NCBI GenBank assembly: GCA_023241745.1
Contig: JALQCY010000003.1
Span: 643,426-707,425 of the forward strand
Direction of reading: 5' to 3'
Length of the DNA stretch: 64,000 nt
DNA from: Isoptericola peretonis
GTDB taxonomy: Bacteria > Actinomycetota > Actinomycetes > Actinomycetales > Cellulomonadaceae
The stretch's first letter is position 1, and every line of letters starts with the position of its first letter. Below are positions 34,388 to 42,100 of the stretch, piece by piece. Both the position numbers and the translations under genes were made by a program. The notes beneath the pieces were generated by a model, which worked only from the letters and a program-made list of their open reading frames with translations, was not told where the DNA came from and made no database searches.

Positions 34388-35070
34388 CGGCCCACGACCC
34401 GCTGACCGGCCCGCTGACGAGCCCGCTGACCAGGGAGCAGCTCGCGGCGCGGGTCGCGGCCGACATCGCGCCCGGCTCGTACGTGAACCTCGGCATCGGG
34501 CTGCCGACCCTCGTCGGGGACCACCTGCCGCCCGGCTCCGGCGTCACCCTGCACACGGAGAACGGGATGCTCGGCATGGGCCCCGCGCCGGCGCCCGAGG
34601 ACGTCGACCCGGAGCTCGTCAACGCGGGGAAGGTGCCCGTCACGGAGCTGCCCGGGGCGTCGTACTTCCACCAGGCCGACTCGTTCGCGATGATGCGCGG
34701 CGGCCACATCGACGTGTGCGTGCTGGGCGCGTTCCAGGTCTCGGCGGGCGGGGACCTCGCGAACTGGTCCACGGGGGCCCCGGACGCGATCCCGGCCGTG
34801 GGCGGCGCGATGGACCTGGCCGTCGGTGCCCGTCGTACGGTCGTGATGATGACGCTGCTCGCCAAGGACGGCGCACCCAAGCTCGTCGAGGAGTGCACGC
34901 TGCCGCTCACCGGCGTCGGCTGCGTCTCGCGCGTGTACGCCGACCGTGCCGTGATCGACGTCGGGCCCGGCCGCGACGCGCACGGCCGGGCCGTGGTGGT
35001 CGAGCGCTTCGGCGTCGGGCACGCCGAGCTCGAGGACCTGCTGGGACTCACGCTCGGCGGCGAGGGATGA
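34384..35070 (+). CDS. pcaJ: 3-oxoadipate CoA-transferase subunit B
   Basis: Beta subunit, 228 residues. The catalytic Glu lies in TLHTENGMLGMG near 57-62, where it forms the glutamyl-CoA thioester. YVNLGIGLPTLVGDHLP near 33 and ECTLPLTGVGCVSRVYADRA near 178 are conserved. Extended N-terminus with a PLTGPLTSPLT repeat. It overlaps pobA by 4 bases, continuing translational coupling. Confidence 0.92.
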   Translation: MTAHDPLTGPLTSPLTREQLAARVAADIAPGSYVNLGIGLPTLVGDHLPPGSGVTLHTENGMLGMGPAPAPEDVDPELVNAGKVPVTELPGASYFHQADSFAMMRGGHIDVCVLGAFQVSAGGDLANWSTGAPDAIPAVGGAMDLAVGARRTVVMMTLLAKDGAPKLVEECTLPLTGVGCVSRVYADRAVIDVGPGRDAHGRAVVVERFGVGHAELEDLLGLTLGGEG

Positions 35071-36284
35071 CCGGGCCGGCGGAGGTGGAGCGCACCCGCG
35101 TCGTCGTCGTGGGCGGCGGTCCGGCGGGGCTGCTGCTGTCGCACCTGCTGCACACCTCCGGCGTCGAGCACGTCGTGCTCGAGGCGCGCACGCGCGAGGA
35201 GATCTACCGCACCACCCGGGCGGGCATCCTCGAGGCGAGCTCGGTCTCGACGCTCGTGGACGCGGGCCTCGACCGGGTGCTGCGCGAGGGCGACCGGCAC
35301 GACGGCATCGCGCTGCGGTTCGACGGCGAGAGCCACCGCATCGACCTGCACGGGCTCACCGGCAGCGCGGTGTGGCTGTACCCGCAGACCGAAGTGTTCA
35401 CGGACCTTGCGGACCGGGCGGCGCAGCACGGCGCCGACGTGCGCTGGCAGGCCACCGTGACCGACGTGCTCGACGTCCGCACCGGGCGCCCCGGCGTCCG
35501 GTGGACCGACGCCGAGGGGCGCGAGCGCGAGCTGCGCTGCGACGTGCTGGTGGGCGCCGACGGCTCGCACTCCACCTGCCGGCACTCCCTGTCCGAGGAC
35601 GTGCGCCGGCACTACGTGCACCAGTACCCGTACGCGTGGTTCGGCGTCATCGTCGAGGCCCCGCGCAGCGCGCCCGAGCTGGTCTACACGACGTCCGAGC
35701 ACGGCTTCGCGCTGATCAGCCAGCGCACCGAGACGCACCAGCGCCTCTACTTCCAGTGCGACCCCGACGAGGACCCGGCCCGCTGGCCCGACGACCGCGT
35801 CTGGCACGAGCTGCAGCGCCGCGTCACCGGCACGGACGGCTTCCGGCTCCTGGAGGGGCCGGTGACCGAGCGTTCGGTGCTGCGGTTCCGCTCGTCCGTC
35901 GTGGAGCCCGTGCGGCACGGCCGGATGCTGCTCGCGGGCGACGCCGCGCACACCGTGCCGCCCACGGGCGCCAAGGGGCTCAACCTGGCGCTGGCCGACG
36001 TCGTCGTGCTGCACGACGTGCTCAGCAGGTGGCTGTCCCGGACGGGCGGCGACGACACGGTGCTCGACGAGTACGGCCGGCGCGTGTCCGACCGCGTCTG
36101 GCGCGCACAGCACTTCTCCGCGTGGATGAGCCGGATGCTCCACTCGCACCCCGGCGAGTCCGGGTTCGAGCGCGGGCGCCGGCTCGCCGAGCTGCGCACG
36201 CTGGTCGCGTCGGAGAGCGGGCGGCGGTTCCTCGCGGAGGGTTATACCGGCTGGGGGCCGGTCGTCACGGAAGGAGCGATGTGA
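35067..36284 (+). CDS. pobA: 4-hydroxybenzoate 3-monooxygenase
   Basis: FAD monooxygenase of 405 residues converting 4-hydroxybenzoate to protocatechuate. FAD motif RVVVVGGGPAGLLLSHLL near 11-28, the substrate and NAD(P)H-linked DG motif CDVLVGADGSHSTCR near 157-171, and the second FAD motif GRMLLAGDAAHTVPPTGAKG near 287-306 are all present, as is TRAGILE near 50 typical of PobA. Its placement inside the pca operon, between pcaJ and pcaH, makes 4-hydroxybenzoate a likely natural input. AAGGAG for pcaH lies in its last codons. Confidence 0.92.
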   Translation: MTGPAEVERTRVVVVGGGPAGLLLSHLLHTSGVEHVVLEARTREEIYRTTRAGILEASSVSTLVDAGLDRVLREGDRHDGIALRFDGESHRIDLHGLTGSAVWLYPQTEVFTDLADRAAQHGADVRWQATVTDVLDVRTGRPGVRWTDAEGRERELRCDVLVGADGSHSTCRHSLSEDVRRHYVHQYPYAWFGVIVEAPRSAPELVYTTSEHGFALISQRTETHQRLYFQCDPDEDPARWPDDRVWHELQRRVTGTDGFRLLEGPVTERSVLRFRSSVVEPVRHGRMLLAGDAAHTVPPTGAKGLNLALADVVVLHDVLSRWLSRTGGDDTVLDEYGRRVSDRVWRAQHFSAWMSRMLHSHPGESGFERGRRLAELRTLVASESGRRFLAEGYTGWGPVVTEGAM

Positions 36285-37102
36285 GCATCCACGACCCGCA
36301 GGCACCACCCGAGGTGCGGCGCGACGCCGCCACGGAGAGCCAGACCGACCTGTCCACCGAGATCCGCGCGCGCCACCGGGCGTACCGGGACGGGCGGGCG
36401 GGCGGGGGCGTGCCCGAGGAGACCGGCCCGGTCCGGGACTTCGCCCCGTACCGCAGCTCGCTGCTGCGGCACCCGACCAAGGATCTGCGGCACGCGGACC
36501 CGGAGACCGTCGAGCTGCTGGCGCCCGTCTTCGGCGAGCGGGACATCGGGCCGCTGGAGGCCGACCTCACGGCGGCGCACGGCGGCGAGCCGATCGGCGA
36601 GCGGATCGTCGTCGCGGGCCGCGTCGTCGACGGCGCGGGCCGGCCGGTACGTGGACAGCTCGTCGAGGTCTGGCAGGCGAACGCCGGCGGGCGGTACGTC
36701 CACAAGCGCGACCAGCACCCCGCGCCGATCGACCCGCACTTCACCGGCGTCGGCCGCACCCTCACCGACGACGACGGCTGGTACCGCTTCACCACCATCA
36801 AGCCGGGCCCGTACCCCTGGAAGAACCACGTCAACGCGTGGCGCCCCGCGCACATCCACTTCTCCCTGTTCGGCACCGACTTCACGCAGCGCACCGTCAC
36901 GCAGATGTACTTCCCGGGCGACCCGCTGTTCGCGCTCGACCCCATCTACCAGTCCATCCGCGACCCGCGGGCGCGCGACCGGCTCGTCGCCGTCTACGAC
37001 CACTCCCTCACCTCCCACGAGTGGTCCACCGGCTACCGGTGGGACATCGTGCTGTCGGGGACGTCCCGCACCTGGAGCGAGCCGGAGGACGGCGATGAGT
37101 GA
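36281..37102 (+). CDS. pcaH: Protocatechuate 3,4-dioxygenase beta subunit
   Basis: Iron-bearing subunit, 273 residues, of the intradiol dioxygenase that cleaves protocatechuate to 3-carboxy-cis,cis-muconate. The four Fe(III) ligands are visible: Tyr in GGRYVHKRD near 144, Tyr in GPYPWKNHV near 182, and both His of WRPAHIHFSLFG near 196. About 45 N-terminal residues precede the usual start of the fold. GTG 36281 is chosen because AAGGAG (36271-36276) precedes it. Overlaps pcaG by 8 bases; the two subunits assemble in equal amounts. Confidence 0.93.
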   Translation: MSIHDPQAPPEVRRDAATESQTDLSTEIRARHRAYRDGRAGGGVPEETGPVRDFAPYRSSLLRHPTKDLRHADPETVELLAPVFGERDIGPLEADLTAAHGGEPIGERIVVAGRVVDGAGRPVRGQLVEVWQANAGGRYVHKRDQHPAPIDPHFTGVGRTLTDDDGWYRFTTIKPGPYPWKNHVNAWRPAHIHFSLFGTDFTQRTVTQMYFPGDPLFALDPIYQSIRDPRARDRLVAVYDHSLTSHEWSTGYRWDIVLSGTSRTWSEPEDGDE

Positions 37103-37856
37103 CGGCACACCGAGGCTGCGACCCACTCCCGGCCAGACCGTCGGGCCGTTCTTCGGCTTCGCCCTGCCGTACGACCGGGGGCACGAGCTCGTCGATCCCG
37201 GCACCCCAGGCGCGGTGCGGCTGCACGGCCGCGTGCTCGACGGCGCCGGGCGGCCCGTGCCCGACGCCCTGCTCGAGATCTGGCACGCAGACCCGTCCGG
37301 CGTCGTCGTGCGCCGGACCGGCGCGATGCTGCGCGACGGCACGTTCACGGGCTGGGGGCGGGCCGCCACCGACCGCGAGGGCGGGTTCTGGTTCCGCACC
37401 CTCGAGCCGGGCCCGACGCCGTCCGCCTCCGGGCCGCGCCGCCCGGCGATGATCGCCGTCGCCGTCTTCGCCCGGGGGCTCACCGACCGCCTGTTCACGC
37501 GCGCGTACCTGCCCGACGACGGCGACCCGGAGCGCGCGGCGGCGCTCGCCCGGGACCCGTTCCTCGCCGGCCTGGAGCCGGAGCGCCGCGCGACCCTCCT
37601 TGCGGCGCGGGAGCCCGACGGGTCCCTCCGGTTCGACGTCCGGCTGCAGGGCGAGGGCGAGACGGTGTTCCTCGACCTCGGCCAGGGCACGCCCGGCCAC
37701 GCCCCGCCCGAGGCGGCCGACGACCTCGCGCACGGCGTCGTCCGCGGCGTCGCCGCCGGCCCGCCGCCCGACCCGCTCGACCTGCCAGACCCGGGCGGCG
37801 CCGTGCTGTCCGGCGTGCCGTCGCCGCCGTCGCGGGGGGTGCCGCCCCGTGCCTGA
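37095..37856 (+). CDS. pcaG: Protocatechuate 3,4-dioxygenase alpha subunit
   Basis: Structural subunit, 253 residues. PTPGQTVGPFFGFALPY near 11 and VPDALLEIWHADPSGV near 56 identify the alpha chain; the metal ligands are absent, as is normal. After the core ends near 200 there is an unusual tail of about 50 Pro/Asp/Gly-rich residues that standard alpha chains lack. Its coding end overlaps pcaB by 8 bases, so the tail may partly reflect retained readable overlap. Otherwise standard. Confidence 0.9.
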   Translation: MSDGTPRLRPTPGQTVGPFFGFALPYDRGHELVDPGTPGAVRLHGRVLDGAGRPVPDALLEIWHADPSGVVVRRTGAMLRDGTFTGWGRAATDREGGFWFRTLEPGPTPSASGPRRPAMIAVAVFARGLTDRLFTRAYLPDDGDPERAAALARDPFLAGLEPERRATLLAAREPDGSLRFDVRLQGEGETVFLDLGQGTPGHAPPEAADDLAHGVVRGVAAGPPPDPLDLPDPGGAVLSGVPSPPSRGVPPRA

Positions 37857-39132
37857 CGTCGGCCTGCTCACCCCCGGGGCGGACCTCGGCCCGGGGTCGC
37901 CGGTGGCGGTCACCGACGACGTCGCCGTCCTGCGCGCCCTGCTCGCCGCCGAGGCCGCGTGGGTACGCGCCCAGGCGCGCTGCGGCGTCGTGCCCGCCGC
38001 GGTGGCCTCGGTCGTCGACCGGGCGGTCGTGACGCTCGCGGCCGACGACGGCGCGGCCCTCGCGCTCGCCACGGAGGTCGCGCGGGACGCGACGGGCGGC
38101 GGCAACCCGGTGATCCCGCTCGTCGCGCGGCTGCGGGCGGCCGTCGAGTCGGGCTGCGGCCCGGCCGTCGACGCCGGGTCGTCCGTGGCGGACGTCGTCG
38201 GGGCGGTGCACGCCGGGCTCACGTCGCAGGACGTGCTGGACACCGCCCTCGTGCTGGTGCTCCGCGACGCCGGCCGGGCCGCCGACGCGGGCCTCGGGCG
38301 GGCCGTCGACGCCGCCGCCGGCCTCGCGCGCCGGTACCGCGACCTGCCCGCCCTCGGGCGCACCCTCACCCAGCCCGCCGTGCCCACCACGCTCGGCGCC
38401 CGGTGCGCCGGGTGGCTGCAGGCCGTCGCCGAGGCGCGTGCCCGGCTCGCCGACGCGACCCACGCGCTGCCACTCGCCTTCGGCGGGGCGGCCGGAACGC
38501 TGGCGGGGACCGACGCTCTGACGCCGTCGGACGGGCCGCTGCGGCTCGTCGACGCCTGGGCGGCGGAGCTGGGCCTACCCGTCACGCCGGGCCCGTGGCA
38601 CGTGACGCGGTTCCCGGTGGTGCGGGCCGCCGCGGCCCTGGCCGAGGTGTGCGCGGCGCTCGGCACGGTCGCGGCCGACGTGCTGGTCGGGGCGCGCGCC
38701 GAGGTGGGCGAGCTGCGAGAGCCGGCCGCCCCGGGGCGGGGCGCGTCGTCGGCGATGGCGCACAAGCGCAACCCGGTGCTGTCGGTGCTGGTGCGCCGGT
38801 CGGCGCTCGCCGCGCCCGCGCTGGCGTCGCAGGTGCTCGCGAGCGCGGGCCAGGCCGTCGACGAGCGCCCCGACGGCGCGTGGCACGCCGAGTGGCCGGC
38901 GCTGCAGCAGCTCGCGCGGCACGCCGTCGCGTCCGCGCACGCCGCCGCCGAGCTGCTGGACGGGCTCGAGGTGGACACCGCCGCCGTCGCGCGCCACCTG
39001 CGCGAGCAGCTCGGCGTGGACGCCGACGTCGACACCGGCGCGGCGGCGACCGTCGTCGACCGGGTGCTGGACCGCTACGCACCGGTGGACGGCTCGGCCG
39101 GGAGCGCCCCGCGCGGGACGGCGGGGCGATGA
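37849..39132 (+). CDS. pcaB: 3-carboxy-cis,cis-muconate cycloisomerase
   Basis: Fumarase/aspartase-superfamily lyase, 427 residues, making 4-carboxymuconolactone. The superfamily signature is visible as GRGASSAMAHKRNPVLSVLV near 297-316, with the mobile-loop Ser-Ser. AGLTSQDVLDTALVLV near 124 and LARRYRDLPALGRTLTQPAV near 160-179 are other conserved regions. GTG start at 37849 overlaps the end of pcaG. The lyase core (about 20-340) is followed by the helical C-terminal domain. Overlaps pcaD by 4 bases. Confidence 0.9.
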   Translation: MPDVGLLTPGADLGPGSPVAVTDDVAVLRALLAAEAAWVRAQARCGVVPAAVASVVDRAVVTLAADDGAALALATEVARDATGGGNPVIPLVARLRAAVESGCGPAVDAGSSVADVVGAVHAGLTSQDVLDTALVLVLRDAGRAADAGLGRAVDAAAGLARRYRDLPALGRTLTQPAVPTTLGARCAGWLQAVAEARARLADATHALPLAFGGAAGTLAGTDALTPSDGPLRLVDAWAAELGLPVTPGPWHVTRFPVVRAAAALAEVCAALGTVAADVLVGARAEVGELREPAAPGRGASSAMAHKRNPVLSVLVRRSALAAPALASQVLASAGQAVDERPDGAWHAEWPALQQLARHAVASAHAAAELLDGLEVDTAAVARHLREQLGVDADVDTGAAATVVDRVLDRYAPVDGSAGSAPRGTAGR

Positions 39133-39956
39133 ACGCCCCCGCGCTGGGCGCGGTGGCCTTCGCCGTGCGCGACGCGTCCCGGCCGCTGCTGGTGCTGGGC
39201 CCGTCGCTGGGCACGTCGGCCGACGCGGTGTGGCACGACGTCCTCCCGCTGCTGGACGACGTCCTCGACGTCCTCGGCTGGGACCTGCCCGGCCACGGGT
39301 CGTCGCCGGCGGTGCCGCCGGGGTCCCTCGACGCGCTGACCGTGGCGGACCTCGCCGCGCAGGTGCTGGTCCTGGTGGACCGGGCCCAGGCCGAGCGCGG
39401 CGACCCGGGGGCGCCGTTCTGGTACGCGGGCGTCTCCGTGGGCGCGGCGGTCGGGCAGCAGCTGCTGCTCGACGCCCCGGACCGCGTGCGCGGCGCCGTC
39501 CTGTGCTGCACGGCCGCACGGTTCGGCGAGCCCGGGCCGTGGCTCGAGCGGGGCGCCCTGGTGGCGGCGGCGGGGACGCCGACGCAGGTCACCGCCGCGG
39601 CCGGCCGGTGGTTCGCGCCGGGGTTCCTGGAGCGCGCGCCCGACGTGGGCACCCGCCTGCTCGCGTCCCTGCAGAGCGCCGACCGGTTCGGCTACGCCGC
39701 CGTGTGCGGCGCGCTGTCCCGGTTCGACGTGCGCGACCGGCTCGCCGAGATCGCGGCCCCGGTGGTCGCCGTCGCGGGCGCCGAGGACCCGGCGACCACG
39801 CCCGGCGACGTCGCCGAGGTGGCGGACGGCGTGCGGGACGGCCGGCTCGTCGTGATCCACGGCGCGGCGCACCTCGCGCCCGCCGAGTGGCCCGGACGGA
39901 CGGCGACGCTGGTCCGCGAGCTCGTGGGCCGTGAGCGGAGGGGCGGAGAGAGATGA
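39129..39956 (+). CDS. pcaD: Beta-ketoadipate enol-lactone hydrolase
   Basis: Alpha/beta hydrolase, 275 residues, opening the enol-lactone to beta-ketoadipate. Nucleophile elbow GVSVGAAVG near 103 (Ser), acid Asp probably in AGAEDPATTP near 219, His in HGAAHLAPAE near 247. LGWDLPGHGSSPAV near 49 holds the oxyanion region. In Rhodococcus and Streptomyces pcaD is often fused to pcaC as pcaL; here it is a separate gene with a 4-base overlap. Confidence 0.88.
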   Translation: MNAPALGAVAFAVRDASRPLLVLGPSLGTSADAVWHDVLPLLDDVLDVLGWDLPGHGSSPAVPPGSLDALTVADLAAQVLVLVDRAQAERGDPGAPFWYAGVSVGAAVGQQLLLDAPDRVRGAVLCCTAARFGEPGPWLERGALVAAAGTPTQVTAAAGRWFAPGFLERAPDVGTRLLASLQSADRFGYAAVCGALSRFDVRDRLAEIAAPVVAVAGAEDPATTPGDVAEVADGVRDGRLVVIHGAAHLAPAEWPGRTATLVRELVGRERRGGER

Positions 39957-40384
39957 CGACCGACGAGCACGACGCCGGACGCGATCCCGGGCGCGATACC
40001 GGGCAGGACGAGCGGCGTCGCAAGGCCGGGACGGCGGCGCGTCGCGCCGTGCTGGGCGACGCGCACGTGGACCGCGCGGCCGCGGGGACGACGTCGTTCA
40101 CGGCGGACTTCCAGGACCTCGTCACGCGCTACGCGTGGGGCGAGATCTGGACGCGACCGGGCCTGGACCGCCGCAGCCGGTCGATGATCACGCTCACGGC
40201 GCTCGTGGCGGGAGGGCACTGGGAGGAGCTGGCGATGCACGTGCGCGCCGCGGTCCGCAACGGCCTCACCGTCGACGAGATCGGCGAGGTGCTGCTGCAG
40301 ACCGCGGTCTACTGCTCCGTGCCCAGCGCGAACCGCGCGTTCGCCGTCGCCCAGCAGGTGCTCCGGGAGGACGGTCTGGCCTGA
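39953..40384 (+). CDS. pcaC: 4-carboxymuconolactone decarboxylase
   Basis: Small enzyme, 143 residues, AhpD-like fold, removing CO2 from 4-carboxymuconolactone. The family core RRSRSMITLTALVAGGHWEELAMH lies near 72-95 and GLTVDEIGEVLLQTAVYCSVP near 102-122, containing the catalytic His and Glu positions. The first 30 residues form a charged, disordered leader with a GRDPGRDTG duplication. Last gene of the pca run. A CACCCC...GGGGTG inverted repeat in the following 66 bases could terminate transcription weakly. Confidence 0.9.
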   Translation: MTTDEHDAGRDPGRDTGQDERRRKAGTAARRAVLGDAHVDRAAAGTTSFTADFQDLVTRYAWGEIWTRPGLDRRSRSMITLTALVAGGHWEELAMHVRAAVRNGLTVDEIGEVLLQTAVYCSVPSANRAFAVAQQVLREDGLA

Positions 40385-40437
40385 CCGCGACACCGCCACC
40401 CCGGAGCGTCGCCCTTGTGGGGTGCCCCGGGACCCGC

Positions 40438-40458
40438 TACGCTCGAACACATGTTCGA
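40438..40458 (+). promoter_or_regulatory. SOS (LexA) box across a leaderless start
   Basis: TCGAAC-ACAT-GTTCGA at 40443-40458 is a perfect match to the actinobacterial LexA box TCGAAC-N4-GTTCGA. It begins at the last base of a -10 hexamer TACGCT (40438-40443) and covers the ATG at 40451, 7 bases after that hexamer. LexA binding would block transcription start of the DUF222/HNH gene. Confidence 0.88.
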
Positions 40459-41995
40459 AGACGACGGAGCGAGGGCGGCCTCGCACGCGGCCGGCCCCCG
40501 TCGTTCTCGGACACCCGGGTCCGGCGCGACCCGTGCCCCGGTCGCGCCGGATCCGCACACGTCGCGCGCACCGCTCGTCACGGCGGTGCGCGCGACGGTT
40601 CTCGAGCGCGTGCTCGCCGGGTTCCTCGTCGACGATGCCGGCGGCACCGTCCGGGACGGGTTCGATCCCGGGCGAACGGGCAGGTTCGATGGCGTGGACC
40701 TGGTCTCCGACGTCTTCCCCGGTGCGCGGGAAGGGGCCGCGGTCCGCACCGGGGGCCCGCCCGACGTGGTGGCGGCGGCTCACGCCGACGACCGGCCCCT
40801 GCTGGCGCTGCTGGACACGCTGGGCCCCGGACCGGAGCTGGCGAGCGCTCTCGCGTCGCTGGACGAGGCGGAGCTCGACGACTTCGCCGTCCTCGAGGTG
40901 CTGGCCGCGTGGGAGCGGGTCGCCGCGTGGGCGCAGGCCGGGTCGGCCCGCGTGCTCGCCGAGATGCTGGAGCGGACGCGCGGCTCGTCGCGGCACGAGT
41001 TCGTGGCCGACGCCGTGGCGTCCCGGCTCGGGCGCACGCGCCAGGAGGCCGCGCAGCTCGTCACGGTCGCGCACGGGACCGCGCGGCTGCCGGAGGTGGT
41101 GAACGCGCTGGCGTCCGGGGTCGTCGACCGTCGCAAGGCGGAGGCGCTGATCGATGCCGGCCGGCTCCCGGACGAGCGTCGGCGCGAGGTCGTCGCCTCC
41201 GTGCTGCCGGACGCCGAGCACCTCACCGCGCCGCAGCTGCGCTCGCGGATGCGGCGGGCGGAGATCGCGATCGACCCGGACGGCGCGCAGGAGCGGCACG
41301 AGGCGTCGCGCGCGGAGCGTTACGTGCGGCTCGAGCCCGCGGACGACGCCATGGCCTACCTCACCGCCTACCTGCCCGCGGACGCCGCCGCCCGTGCGTT
41401 CGCGGCGGTGGACGACCTCGGCCAGGCGTCCCGCGGCGTCGTGCGGGTGTCGGTGGCGGCGTCGACCCTGCTGGGCTCGGACGACCTGCCGGCGATCCTC
41501 GCCGGCCACGGGCCGATCCCCGCCGCCATGGCCCGGGCGCTCGCCTCCGACCCCGACGCCGTCTGGCAGCGGCTGTTCACCGACCCGTCGAGCGGCGTCC
41601 TGACCGACGTGTCGTCCCGCTCGTACCGGCCGAGCGAGCGGCTGCGCGCGGCGGTCGTGGCGCGGGACGTGACGTGCACCTTCCCGGGCTGCCGGGTGCC
41701 CGCCGCGTCCTCGGACCTCGACCACGTCGAGCCGTACGACCCCGGCTCCGACGCGGTGCAGACGCACGGCGGCAACCTGCACGCGCTGTGCCGCACCCAC
41801 CACCGCGCGAAGACGGTCGGCGGGTGGCGGGTGGCGCGCGACCCGTCCACCGGCACCACCACCTGGACGGCCCCGACGGGACACCGGTTCGCCCGCGGCC
41901 CCGAGCCGCAGGACCCGCGGGTCGCGAGCCGACAGGACCAGCGCTCCCGGTACCGGGCGGCGCGGCAGGACCGGGACGGGCCGCCACCCTTCTGA
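40451..41995 (+). CDS. DUF222/HNH endonuclease domain protein (13E12-repeat-like)
   Basis: Protein of 514 residues. A disordered leader of about 45 residues is followed by the long helical DUF222 domain (about 130-385) and a C-terminal HNH nuclease motif: CTFPGCRVPAASSDLDHVEP near 416-435 and GGNLHALCRTHHRAKT near 444. This is the family of the mycobacterial 13E12 repeats, several of which are LexA-controlled. Here a perfect SOS box overlaps the start codon, so damage induction is likely. Multi-copy genes of this type move within genomes, but no flanking repeat or target duplication is seen here. Molecular role unknown. Confidence 0.85.
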   Translation: MFEDDGARAASHAAGPRRSRTPGSGATRAPVAPDPHTSRAPLVTAVRATVLERVLAGFLVDDAGGTVRDGFDPGRTGRFDGVDLVSDVFPGAREGAAVRTGGPPDVVAAAHADDRPLLALLDTLGPGPELASALASLDEAELDDFAVLEVLAAWERVAAWAQAGSARVLAEMLERTRGSSRHEFVADAVASRLGRTRQEAAQLVTVAHGTARLPEVVNALASGVVDRRKAEALIDAGRLPDERRREVVASVLPDAEHLTAPQLRSRMRRAEIAIDPDGAQERHEASRAERYVRLEPADDAMAYLTAYLPADAAARAFAAVDDLGQASRGVVRVSVAASTLLGSDDLPAILAGHGPIPAAMARALASDPDAVWQRLFTDPSSGVLTDVSSRSYRPSERLRAAVVARDVTCTFPGCRVPAASSDLDHVEPYDPGSDAVQTHGGNLHALCRTHHRAKTVGGWRVARDPSTGTTTWTAPTGHRFARGPEPQDPRVASRQDQRSRYRAARQDRDGPPPF

Positions 41996-42100
41996 TCCCG
42001 GGCCCGGCCGGCGGGCGTGTCCGGGGTGTTCCGGAACTGTCCACGGGCGGTTCATCGCCCGGCCCGCCCGGCGTTCCCGCGCAGCCCTACGTTCCGGGGC

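Noticed and set aside
40451..41995. Mobile element suggested by the HNH motif
   Set aside because: No terminal repeats, target duplication, intron or intein boundaries; the SOS box and complete DUF222 domain indicate a chromosomal gene.
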